Shown here: one piece after another, positions 20,299 to 31,509 of the stretch
Numbering within the stretch: the first letter of the stretch is position 1
How the letters are laid out: every line of letters begins with the position of its first letter
Origin: Isoetes taiwanensis
Lineage: Eukaryota; Streptophyta; Lycopodiopsida; Isoetales; Isoetaceae
DNA: 64,000 nucleotides
Assembly: GCA_021234155.1 (NCBI GenBank)
Contig: JAJEKV010000004.1
Location: forward strand, 14,292,716-14,356,715
Direction: 5' to 3'
Position numbers and translations under genes: made by a program
Notes under the pieces: generated by a model
Told to the model about the DNA's origin: nothing
Database searches by the model: none
What the model saw: the letters and a program-made list of their open reading frames with translations, nothing else

Positions 20299-20554
20299 CT
20301 ACTGTGAGAATCAATTTTGATCAAAATTTTGATGTGTAGCAGAATTGGATGTAGATTGTACATTATATGTAATTCTAGATTTGTTGATCTGATCTGAAAA
20401 TCAGACTGGGTCCTCCTGTGTAATAATCCATGTTAACCAAAAGCTTGCAGCGGTGCACATTCTGCGCTATTCTGTGTGGGCTTGGACTTGCCATTCTGGG
20501 TTTGGGAAAGTTGGCCAGTGTTATGTAGGACCACTGGTTTATGCATGTATTGTT

Positions 20555-20822
20555 AAGTAGCATTTATGCATGTGTTGTTCCTGAGAGTATTAACATCCAA
20601 GACCCCATTCTAAGAGAGTTAATGCTTAGAATGAGATGGTGGATGCATATTATTGTAACAGGGGATTGGGAATTTCACGTCACAGGAGCTAGGTCTGATC
20701 CTACAGGTTCGTGGGTCGCTTCCATAACTGAAGTGACCCCAGATTTGCTTGCTTTTTGTGTCTTTGATTCATTTGACATATCGCAAATGAGAGGAGGAAT
20801 GCCCTCAAAATTCTCAGTTTAG
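20555..20822. repeat. Dispersed repeat family, copy 1 (partial)
   Basis: Shares GGGATTGGGAATTTCAC, TCCTACAGGTTCGTGGGTCG and ATTTGACATATCGCAAATGA-type segments with copies at 20.9-21.8 and 24.2-25.1 kb, in the same orientation. A short inverted pair CCCATTCTA/TAGAATG lies near its start. Confidence 0.65.
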
Positions 20823-20899
20823 CAAGGCTTTAGGAAACATGCTGTGATACTTTGAGGAGAAAAGTCACATAGCTTCCTTTCTTCCTTGATGGGATATAG

Positions 20900-21820
20900 G
20901 TAAGTATTGTTAATTAAGTGTTTATGCATGTAGTATTATTAAGCATCCAAGGCCCCATTCTAGGCTAACACCTAGAATGAGGTATAGATGCACATGCCCA
21001 ACTTCATTGTAACAGGGAATTGGGAATTTCACATCATAGGAGGTGGGTCTTATCCTACAGGTTTGCGGGTTCGCTTGCATGATTGAAGCAACCCGGGTTT
21101 TTTTTTTTTTTTTTTTTTGTGTGAGTTTTCTTGAACACCATAGGATGGATGTATGGATAGTATTTTTACATCATGCCACATAGGAGTGCACGTCTCATCT
21201 GACATATAGCAAGATGAGAGGAATGCCTCGAGAATTCTAGTCATTTGAATGCGATTGGCATGGCATTTTCTAAAGGATAGCGAACTGGAGGGACTATCGA
21301 AGTGCATCCTATGTCTACGTTCATTAGTTTGATAATGCTCCACTTTTAAGAAACATATCTTAGACTGGGCATCGGAGTGCATGCTTCTTCATCTATATTC
21401 AGTGGTGTGGGTAAGGTTCCCTTTTTCTTATTCTGGTACTTTTAGGCTAGGCATAATTGTTACATGTAATGTTCCTAGTGAAGGCGATTACATAGCTCCT
21501 CCTCTTCATTGTCTTTTATGGCTTTACATGATATCCATTGATTTTGCTAGGTTCAAATCCTAGAACTATCATCTTAATATTAGAAAAAGCATATGGATGA
21601 TTCCAATCCCTCAAATTATAGAACCAACTGATTTGGTGTTTTAAAACAAATGCAAAAATTCTTGAAGGTTATAACTTTGATGTGGGGAGTCATATATGAA
21701 CCCAAAATTACTAGCTTTGATTATAGTCACATGGGATGGAATTCCACATGACTAGAAACCTAACAATGTTCTAGGATGAATAATGATTGCATGTGGAAGA
21801 TGAGATTCCATCTTTGGGAG
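20900..21820. repeat. Dispersed repeat family, copy 2 (longest)
   Basis: Starts at TAGGTAAGTATTGTTA, includes CCCCATTCTAGG/CCTAGAATGAGG as a stem near 20952-20983, a poly(T) run at about 21097-21117, and the T-arm-like CTAGGTTCAAATCCTAG near 21549. It runs in parallel with copy 3 for about 850 bp. No ORF; likely a non-autonomous element of unknown class. Confidence 0.7.
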
Positions 21821-21999
21821 GTAGAAAGCCAATAGCTCCCCTTTATCTTAACATATATAATTATTAGAGGACTACTCTATGATAACGACACGTTAGCATT
21901 TTTAGTGCGCAACACTTCTATGGAATTTTTTTTGACACGTCGCATAGAAAAAAGGGCCAGGTCCAATGTTCTACACCCTGTTCCTTCCGGAATTGCAGT

Positions 22000-23390
22000 A
22001 GATTTTCGTGGATCCGCTGCGCAAGCTAGGACGACCGCTCACCGGCATCGACTTTGGAGCTCTTCTAATTTGGAGCAGGCCTGTCTATTCTGTTGTTACT
22101 TGGACACATTCTTCCATTACCCTGTTCTGTATATCCATGGGCGCCGGAGTAACAGAAAGATCTAGCCCTGGTTTCGCAAACCCATTTTGTAGTCTCGAAT
22201 GAAACCCTTTTCTGCTTCCGAGGAGAATCCCAAGGGCTAAGAACATCCATGCCGGATCAGTCCAAACCCAACTCAGAAATTCAATCGTTTTCCAAGAATC
22301 GGATCCAAGAACGCTTCAATTCAGCAGAGGAAGAACAAGAAGCCAAGAATCAAAACACTTCAAAAGAATTCCAAACGCTGCAGATCGCTGCTAGGGCGCT
22401 TCAAACTGGTACGAATCTATGAATCAAGAAAGATTAATAGGGCGCAATTGGATTGGAGCCTCCGGACTGAGGAAGCAAATCGGCGGCCGAATATTTAAGC
22501 TGCTGAGGCAACGGATGAGAACCAAGCAATGGACCAAACCTATTCCGGCCAAGCTCTGAGACTCTGCTAAGTTTCCGGCCAAGCTCTGAGACTCTGCAAC
22601 ATCGCCAGTTTCTAAGCTTTCGTCAGTAGCTTACTTAAAACAACTGCCGGCCTTAGGGTGAAATCACACTGCCGCCCGACCAAGATCTGCGATTTTCATT
22701 CGTGGGCAGGGGATGCACACACCCAGGAATTTCCCATCACATTTGTGCCCAAGTTCAATTTGCCGTGTCGGATTGAATCTTGCCACTTCACCAATCTATC
22801 AGAGATCATGTTTTCGAGTTTATTCTGAAAGATTGAAGGGAAAATCGCTGCAAATCGCTCGAGTTGATTCTTGAGGAATCGGAAATATTGAAGGTGAAAC
22901 TGCTCCAAAATCGCTTCAACAACTGCTCCGAATCGTTGTATTATGAACTATTGATGCGCTAAGTCACTTAAGATTCACCTGGAATCGTCCTAAATCTCTC
23001 TATCGAGCATGAAAATCGTCTCAAATCACTCAATCATGAACTGTCGGAACCGTAATCGTGGAGAACGCAACAATCGGGTTGAGCTGGCGGTGGCCAGGAT
23101 CTTGGCCTTTTGGTCACGCCCACGAAAATATAAGGGTTTGGGCAAGAGCGGGTGCCCAAGAATTATTGGTCGATAGGTTTTTTAAAGCTTGGGCGGTCAC
23201 TAATGTGATTTCACCCTTAGATGGAATCCGGGCCTTCGAAACGCTCTGCCATCGCCCCAAGACCACGTGGCGGCAACCAATCAGGGAGGTGGTTCTGCCG
23301 GGAGTCCATCCACCCTACTGCCGATTTTCTATTACTTTTGGATTGGTAACCTGTAATGCGGAAACAATTCGAACATAAGGTATTGTAATT
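22000..23390. other. Unassigned moderately GC-rich region
   Basis: Includes a 29-bp tandem duplication at about 22541-22598 (TTCCGGCCAAGCTCTGAGAC) and repeated AATCGCTTCAA-like words. CCACGTGG and CCAAT motifs lie near 23265-23280 without a gene I can attach. Possibly a decayed element terminus. Confidence 0.35.
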
Positions 23391-24160
23391 TTGTGTGAAC
23401 AGATTGGTTATGCAAGATTATATGAATTGGAATATACTTATGCAGACTTCTGTAATGTGAATGTGAATGATGGCTTTATTCACATCCAACAGTCATTGAA
23501 GAATTTTGTATGTTGTTATTTATGTATGTAATTGTGCATTGGAAACATACATTCAACATAGAATAACAGAGTACTGCCAAAAACAGATATTTGAAAGTTG
23601 CAGTTTTTGTGGTCCAAATATGCCCATAGGATCCTCCAAATTGTCGTTTCATTGCATTTGATAGATTCAGTGCTTTCCAGTTGACTCTGATCAAGTAAAA
23701 TTGAGCGATATCAACTTGCAAGACTTTAGCCTTCTCAACTATCATATTATTATTTTTAGACTTGCAAATTGCATAGAGGTCATGGTTTTCATAATACAAA
23801 AAATACCAGAGTATGTTAACTTTCTAGATATTCAAAGTGTGATATTGAAACATGGGGCATCATGTTTCCAAAGATTGTTGTCACTGCTTAGATAAAGGGT
23901 GTAACTCTGTTACCTTAAAATGTTCTCCAACGATGTTTAAGTTGTCATTTATACAGAGATAAGCTAGACTTTTGCAAGCTAGAAATGAGATAACAAGCAG
24001 TTATTTGTAGAGATGGCTACCACTTCCTTCTTGCAAGTAAAAAAGTTCTGTTAATGAATGCTATCGATCCATGATGGGGGGTTTAAAAGCCCCAATTTGC
24101 AAGCCCATAGCTGAGATCCTTTTCGACTTGATACAAAAATCTACTTTGCCGTGAGTTGGG
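23391..24160. other. AT-rich intergenic sequence, nothing recognised
   Basis: Only short shadow frames; no motif or repeat noted. Confidence 0.4.
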
Positions 24161-24164
24161 TAAG

Positions 24165-24205
24165 AGAAATGTTCGCGGCGGCCTTGGCCGCCGCGATAAA
24201 TTTCT
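24165..24205. repeat. Near-perfect 41-bp palindrome
   Basis: AGAAATGTTCGCGGCGGCC faces GGCCGCCGCGATAAATTTCT around a TT centre. The right half (GGCCGCCGCGATAAATTTCT and TGTA) recurs at about 59507-59530. It lies immediately before dispersed repeat copy 3. Confidence 0.75.
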
Positions 24206-25055
24206 TGTATAGGTAAGTATTGTTACTTAAGATTTATAAAAGTTTTATTAAAGCATTCAAGACCCCACGACCCAACTTCATTGTAGGAGTGAATTGGGAA
24301 ATTCAAATCATGGGATCGAGTTTTATCCTAGAGGTTCGTGGGTCGCTTGCATGATTGAAGCGACCATCTTGTGTCTTTTATGTGTGAGTCTCCTTGTGTT
24401 GTTATCTTGAACACTATAGGAGTGCACGTCTCATTTGACATATAGCAAATGAGAGGAATGACTCAAGAATTCTAGTCTTTTGAATGTGATTGGCATTGTG
24501 TTTGTGGCATTTTCTTAAGGATAGTGAGCACTCACTTGAAGGGTTTGAGGAACTATCGAAGTGCATGCTGCAGCTATAGTCATAGTCATTAGTTTGACAA
24601 TGCTCCACATTTAAGACACATATCATAGACTGAGCATCAGAGTGCATGCTCCTAAGGTTTGTACATCAGTAGTTCATTAAGGCTCCCTTTTCCTTATTCT
24701 GGTGCTTTGAGGCTAGGCATAGTTGTTACATGTAATGTTCCTCTAGTGAAGACAATTGCATAGCTTCTTCTTTTCGTTCTCTTCTATGGCTTTACACGAT
24801 ATCCATTGTGCTAGGTCCAAATCCTAGAATTATCAGCTTAATATTAAAATAGTTTGAGGGATGATTTTAATCCCTTAAATTTTAAAACCACTGGATTTGT
24901 TGTTTGTAAAACAAATACACAAGTCCTTGAAGGGTATAGCTTTGATTATGATCATATGGAATGGAATTTCACATGATTATAAGCCTAGCAATGTTCTATG
25001 ATAGATAATGGTTGCATCTAGCAAATGAGACCATGCCATCTTCTATGAGATCGCA
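24206..25055. repeat. Dispersed repeat family, copy 3
   Basis: Aligns with copy 2 from TAGGTAAGTATTGTTA through AGGAGTGCACGTCTCAT, GGCTAGGCATAGTTGTTACA and TGCTAGGTCCAAATCCTAGA. It lacks the poly(T) run of copy 2 and carries small indels. Confidence 0.7.
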
Positions 25056-25559
25056 CCAGGGCTCGTCCCAACTATTACATGAGAAAATGTTACATGCACA
25101 TGCACAAGCCGTTGAGAAGTGTATGCAGCTCAACAATCATTTGTTATAGGAATAATATTTTGAAGATAGTTGCTCTGTATAAGTTTCTTTCTCATTCATC
25201 AGTTACTTCTTACATAAGCAACTCATTTTTGCGGCAATTTGAGATAGATAAACAGTACTTGAGAAGGATTTAGGGACTGTTTCAAAGAAGAACTTGTCTA
25301 AATATAATACTACATTAGTCAATGAGTTATGTCTCCATTTTTATCTTAACAAACAAATCTCCATTTGTATTTGGTATCATTTGATATCTTTGTTCATGAG
25401 AGGATGCTTTGGTGGAAGTGGGTTCAAATCCCATGTATTACAATTTTTTATAAAATGCATTTAAATAAACCATTTCATAGTGCATTGCAGTCTAGATTCC
25501 GAGTAAAAAAAATGAACAAATCCAAAGCTATAAAGGTTGTAAAAGAGCCTGTATCCTGC

Positions 25560-26400
25560 ACTTGCAAATCCTGAGGGACTTCCAACCGCATTAATCTAGA
25601 TTCTCCCTAGGGACTATGTCAAAAGCTTTGGCAAAATCCATAAAATAACAATACAAATCTTGTCATTTGTTTCTGTTGTCCTTTACCAAGGCGCGTAATG
25701 TAAAAGCATAGTCTATGATGTAGTGTTTAGGCCAAAATTTTGCTTGTGCAAGCGTGCGCGCCTCCTCCTCTGCCCATGCCATTAATTGCTGCTCAAGAAT
25801 TTCGGCCAATAGCTTTGCCAACAATAGCTAACCATGGTTGTGGTACTTGCCAAGGCAGTGAGAATTGCCTGTCTTATGTATTGGAACCACTCTGCTGATG
25901 GTCCATTGTGAGGCGAAGCTTTCTAGAAGGACCCTAGAAGCTTGGGAACAATTTGTGGTCCATCCCACCATAACAGTTTTACCTTCATGCCATTTAAATC
26001 TGCAGTCTTGTTATTTAAGAGACATTGCAAGCCTTCAATGACATTTGCCTCTATTACAACCAGTGTTGGGCCTGTTATATCGGCCCATTACTATGAACCC
26101 TGTAGGGATCATAAAGTTGCATCAAGTATTGCTCCTACTATTCTGGAGAGATGTTTCCAACGGGTTGCATAGGTTTCTACATTACTCTTCTCCTAAATGT
26201 TTTGGGGTGACAATCAAGGAGGTGGGCATGCCATCTTGCCTTTAGGAAAGCTTTATATTGTTTGATCGCATGCAACCTGAGGGTGGGATCAATTACCACT
26301 GAGCTGACATTTAAGCTCCTTGCATTGAGCTTCGAACTACCTGTTTCGAGGAAATAAACTTGTCGTCTCAAATGTTTCTCAAGTAGCACATTGTATAAAT
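25560..26400 (-). pseudogene. Old LINE reverse transcriptase fragment (LINE-A/C related)
   Basis: Minus-strand pieces in shifting frames: KQYKAFLKARWHAHLLDCHP, VIEGLQCLLNNKTADLNGMK, WTISRVVPIHKTGN, LLAKLLAEILEQQLMAWAEE, LRALVKDNRNK and CYFMDFAKAFDIVPRENL. They align in order with LINE-A ORF2 from the pre-RT region to the FVDFSKAFD motif. Many stops and frameshifts make it far older than LINE-A. It ends before the YADD motif. Confidence 0.75.
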
Positions 26401-27876
26401 GACTTCATGCAACATGTCATCTAGTTGAGTGTGTTGTACTTCTTGTTAGGTTGCATGGACTATGTTATCATTTGTAAGATAAAACCCTATTATCATTCAT
26501 AAGATAAGATAGTACCCTGTTATCATTTGTAAGATAATACTCATTTCAAAAACAAGTTGATAAGTAGCAAATTGATCAGATTTGATCAGTAAGAAATTGA
26601 TAATGATTTCTCATTATTTCAAAAATAATATTAATAATTTGATCAGATTTCAATAAAAAAAAATGATACACAAAAAAATAAGATGATATGTTCGTAAGAC
26701 AAACATGCAGAAGATGCAAATTATATAATAAAACAAACCAAAAATTGAAGTGGTGTATAGTGATCTTCCATAGAGAGATTTATGGCCACCAAAAGGGTGT
26801 CCGGAATGCCTATAATAATGTTGAACAGACTGATCATAACGAACATATTCACCTTCCTTGCCAATTTCATTATAGAATTCAAGCAAAAATCATAGTCTTC
26901 TTTCCTATTGCATACACCAACTTTAATATTTGTCTTGAAATCTCTATAAATCACATGAATAGCTTTACACACTTACTTGATTGATTTGAAGTGGAGACCA
27001 ACTATTGGAAAGAACCCACAACAATCACACTAGGCATAATGATAAAAGACATGTTCAAAATTCCTATCATAATCGGTTGAGACACGAGGGTTGGATGCTT
27101 TTTAAGCAACCTGTGACTTAGGAACTTCTGTACGAGTAACATTCTCACTTGAACTGTTGGGTCAGGCTTCAGATGGCCTTGGATGTCCATAATTTAAAAG
27201 TGCCTTTAGCAACTCCGTAAATGCAAGAGATGATCCGAATCTATACATGCACTGCTACAATAATCCAGTTATGTACACTACAACGAAATATACTTAAAGA
27301 TTTCAACTGATCCAAGCAACTAGCAGGCATAAATGGAAGAACAAAAGTTAAATTGATTTTTTGGGAAAAACATACTAAATTTAGTACATACCTTGATAAC
27401 AGGACCTGCAACAAGCGAGTATAGAATAAATCACGTTGCAGGGTATGCTTACTGAGAGAGTTAACAACATGAAGAAAAACATTGGCCCGATATTTCGGCA
27501 TTTTTGTCCCCCTTTTTTTTATTAAGTGAAAAACTATTGTTGATGTGCTGTTGGTTTTTTGGTGCCGGAAGTTTGTCGAGAAAGGCTTCGGAATGCCGGA
27601 TATATTAGGTCAGAGTTTTTTTTGTCAAGAAATTCTTGCTAGCAGAAAATTTCAAGGCGTGTGCTCAGTCTCGCGATTTTGGCCACTCGCCAGGGCTTTC
27701 ACCGCGTAGTTTTCTGTCGGCAGGAATTACTGTTCCAAATGATACTGATTTGCAAAAAAATCCTATTTGTGATAGAGGAGAGTGGATAGACGCGTTCTTG
27801 TAAGCCGCGAACTAAGTTTGCAAAACTACGGTGATGAATTAGTATAATTTGGGCATTGCTTGCCTTTGGGTTCATC
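26401..27876. other. AT-rich intergenic sequence
   Basis: Contains repeated TTATCATTTGTAAGATA-like words at about 26465-26540. Minus-strand hydrophobic frames near 26650-26970 (MISLFNIIIGIPDTLLVAIN) lack any recognised family. Confidence 0.3.
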
Positions 27877-27978
27877 TCGGTCGTTCAAGGCCTAGAATAT
27901 TCCTGGCCATGATTCTGGTTGTGCCTCTCGATCGTCCAAGGCCTAGAATATTCCTGGCTATGATTCTGGTTGTGCTTG
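27877..27978. repeat. 51-bp tandem duplication
   Basis: Two adjacent copies of CAAGGCCTAGAATATTCCTG plus GATTCTGGTTGTGC, differing at a few bases. Confidence 0.85.
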
Positions 27979-28308
27979 CACAAAACAACCAGAAAATTGC
28001 TTACTTTTAACTCCTTGTTTCTAAACAAACATTCTAATTTTCTAGAATGAAAATCCTGTGAAAAAATAAACCCAAATCTTGTGATTTTTGAGCAGTGGAT
28101 TATCAAACCCTGGCTACTGATTGATGTAGATACAATCTATCACATCACCATCTGGGCTCTACAAGCTCAAAACAAAGCAAAAGTCTACATGCTCTTCACA
28201 GGTTGCCTGTTGATGCTGTCCAACTGTTTATTGATTTCTAGCATTGCACAACTCTTCCATGAGAAAAAAGACTTTGTGCTACTTGCAGATTCTAACCAAA
28301 TGGCAAAA

Positions 28309-29050
28309 CTAAGGAAAAACAAGAAGTAAAAAATGAACATCTGTGCTATGTCTTCTCACCATCGCCAGATGCTCCATCGCCAAATTGGAGCAAGATATGA
28401 CGCCATAGCTACACATCTTGAGCGCCTTTGCGGTCGCCATAGCTAACTCCTGCATTGCATGATTCAAGAAAAATAGAGCAAGAATGTAAGCGATAAGGAC
28501 ATTCATATATCTTGAATGCCGAAAATAAGCTCCAAAGACGGACAGAATAACTGGCTCCTGAGACAGAGATTTGGGAGTATGCTGCATCCCAGCTTGGAGA
28601 TCCAATACTTCTGGCTATGGTGAAAGCCCTGATGGCCATCCCACCGACTGCCATATCCACGAGCACAAATGAGCTCCAAAAACCTTACAAAAGAATGTGC
28701 TCAACTCTACCATCAAACATGAATTTGCTCCTTCTCGCAACCTAAAACCCTTACACGAAAAGAGTGGATCCTTCATAGAAATCGTTATTCAATAGACCCC
28801 AACCTTTCCAAGGCTTTATCCCTTAAGGACATGGAAAAGTACAATGGTAGGATGTTTTTCATTGTGTCGAAACAGCGTGTGCCTCTAAGAATGTTGTAAT
28901 GCAAAAAGGCTACATCTTCAGCAACACCTTCAGATGCCTTGATGGCAATGACTTGGGCTGACAATAGATAATGGCTAGGGTTGACCACTCTATCCGTCCC
29001 TCTTGTGTGTTTGAACATTGACTTGATTATATAGTAATCCATACCCAAAC
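28309..29050 (-). other. Coding-like minus-strand frames, unidentified
   Basis: Overlapping frames read MAVGGMAIRAFTIARSIGSP, VFGAYFRHSRYMNVLIAYIL and, further upstream (29048-28785), NPSHYLLSAQVIAIKASEGV. They may be remnants of one membrane protein with broken frames. I do not recognise a family and cannot rule out chance. Confidence 0.2.
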
Positions 29051-29740
29051 AAAAATTGCACCAAATCCTGATTAAGTGTTCGTACTCTTGGTATTTCCCA
29101 TTTTATATAAATCTAATCTCAATCTGTTTCAATTAATCAATTAGGGCATATAAGTATAGTTCCACACAGCTTAAAAAGATAGCATTGGAGTTGTTTAGGG
29201 CCCCCCGCCCTATGATTGTGTTGAAAGCTTGAACCACTACTTCAAAGACTTTGTGCGACAAAACGGCAGATTAGATTTGGCAGTGTGGATCAAGATTGGC
29301 ACTTTACTGCTACAAGAGGCGAGGGGAGGCGACGAGGCGGCGGAAGGCTTAAGGAAGGCGGCCGGGGGTGATCCGATGGCGATGACCAGATAAGTGCAAT
29401 TTCCCGGACTCCCATGGTTCCTAATGCATTAGTATTATTCTTCTATAAATGATTAGATTAGATTATGCCATCTTTCTTAGAAATAATTTAGGTAATAGAG
29501 AAAGAACAGCCAGCTATCTGTATTGGACCACGACGTCCGAGTGCTAGATCATGACAAATGGATGTGGTAGAAAAAGTAAAGGCAAGATACATAGTGTGCG
29601 GAAACAGGTAACTCAAACCGGCATAATTAAAGCATAATAGGATAGTGCAGATTCACAGAGGGGGAAGTCGGGGAAGGAGGAGCTCAAGATTCCGGCGATG
29701 GGCGATTCAAAATCTCGGAGCCGTTAAGAAATAGATACAT

Positions 29741-29826
29741 GAATAAAATAAAATAAAATAAAATAAAATAAAATAAAATAAAATAAAATAAAATAAAATA
29801 AAATAAAATAAAATAAAATAAAATAA
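29741..29826. repeat. (AATAA)n pentamer microsatellite
   Basis: About 17 tandem AATAA units. Frames through it (FILFYFILFYF on the minus strand) are artefacts. The unit resembles the pentamer tails of LINE-A and LINE-C, but no LINE 3' end adjoins it. Confidence 0.95.
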
Positions 29827-30248
29827 TCTGGAAAACCTGTGCAATTTGGAAAATAAAGGGGACGGAACGTGGAATAGTGGGGAGAGAACACCAGTCGACA
29901 GTGTAGCGACAAAGGATGGGACACGTGGCGTGGACGGGATAGAAAACGTGCGGATAATAGTAAAAATATGTAAAAATATATAAAATATAAAACGTCGGGA
30001 ATTAGCGCATATGATTGGACGTGACAGATAATAATAATCATGACAACTACGGTAGTCATAATAATGAAAATACAGCGGAAATAAGAAAAGGTACACATGT
30101 CAGGTAACGGGCTAGGGATATGTGGCAGGGATTAGCAGACGAAAACTTTTGTGACAGGATAGGACAAGACTGGCATTTAAGGTGGACGGCCGGAATTAAG
30201 AAGGCGGGAAATCTGACAGATTTCGTAAACCCTAATTACCCTAAAATC

Positions 30249-30960
30249 TATATAACAGTGGTAGCGAAGGAAAGAGTGAGTGTGAAGATCGTCTCCTAGA
30301 ACTCAAGATCACCCGACCTCTCGAGCGCCTCAGTGTTTGAAGATCTGGAAATTAGGCCAAACAGGGAAGCGCCATCACGTCTCAGCCTCCGGCCCAGCTC
30401 CGAAGCAAAGAATGGACAAGGGTAAGAAAGTTCTGGTGGATATAGATGGGGAGAAAAAGGTCGGCAAGAAGCGCCCCAGCTCTGGCACTCCAGGCAACCT
30501 CACGGTGCCATTCAACCCAGATCTTGAAGAGCTTAATTCCTGGTGCATTTGCTTTGACAGTTGTAGGTGCCTATGCAGAGGCCTGCCATCGTGCATCAGT
30601 TGCGGCCGCGTTCATTGTCTATACTGTGACCGAATACCCTAGGATTGCTGGAAGTTCTCGGAGTATTAGGTGACAAGAACGACGCAGTGAGACGCCAAGA
30701 CCTGGATCGAACCATGCAGTGCTTCAACAGATTACAGGTTCATGCTGCGATACAAAGGTCCTCGATTTACCAACACAACCTTTTGGTATGTGATTTCGGG
30801 AAGGTCTGTATATACTGCTGTGAGAAGAACCCCGTTGATTTTCTGTGCCGGGCGTATATGGGGAGAAATCTGGAAAAGGTTAAGAAGATCGGGGAACCGT
30901 CCTCGGAAAAGAAACCAAAAAATTAGTCGCTCCAAGAAAAAGGGGGATGCATGCCAGGCC
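30249..30960 (+). other. Possible transcription unit with small ORFs, unidentified
   Basis: A TATATAA box near 30249 precedes ATG 30412 (MDKGKKVLVDIDGEKKVGKK, then a Cys-rich end with CICFDSCRCLC and CGRVHCLYC, stop near 30642). A second frame, 30645-30926, follows (LLEVLGVLGDKNDAVRRQDL ... EPSSEKKPKN), without an ATG start. Another frame over the same bases is hydrophobic (GAFALTVVGAYAEACHRASV), so the true frame is unclear. It may be the 5' part of LINE-C, whose ORF1 is otherwise missing, or an unrelated gene remnant. Confidence 0.25.
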
Positions 30961-31509
30961 TTTTCGGTCTTATCTTTCTGTTTTACTCTTTTCTGCTCTG
31001 TTCTGTTCTGTTTTCTGTTTAAGATAACCCTTTGATCAGATTATTTAGAGCCAGCGCCAAGGATATATAATATGTATCAGCTTTTGACTGTAAACAAGCT
31101 CAGTGCAGATAATCCCGATCAGAAGGGGTACAATTTTGGTTTGATAAAAATCGATTCTGGATAGGAATGGTTGTAAAAGCCAGGAAATGCGAATGTAAAT
31201 GTAGCCAGGAAATATAAATGAGAGAAACAACTTTTCTTGTGAATAGAATGTAGAATTATGCAGTAAGTATGGCTTCGTATGTTTGCCAGCGTTGCCTTGG
31301 TGGCGATCATTCACTCTCTAAAATAAAAACGACATACCCCTTATCTATATTTCGTAGTCCAATATAATATAACCAGATGGGCGGCCTAATGGTTGTAGCT
31401 GAGGACCCCTCCATACTTCTCGGGGGTGACTATATGAAACCATGTCGGGTGATACATGGGAATATAGGAAAGGATACCTAGAGGTCAGCTACGCATGTCA
31501 ACATCATCA

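Noticed and set aside
21546-21566. CTAGGTTCAAATCCTAG T-arm-like stem
   Set aside because: Lies inside the dispersed repeat without the rest of a tRNA; at most a hint of SINE ancestry.
25421-25433. GGGTTCAAATCCC, a perfect tRNA T-arm/B-box sequence
   Set aside because: No matching A-box, anticodon arm or acceptor stem upstream; not a tRNA gene.
29741-29826. Pentamer run as a possible LINE tail
   Set aside because: Neither side carries the LINE-A/C 3' stem-loop or RT sequence.
29707-30098. Minus-strand ORFs rich in FILFYFILFYF
   Set aside because: Artefact of the (AATAA)n microsatellite; no start context or domain.
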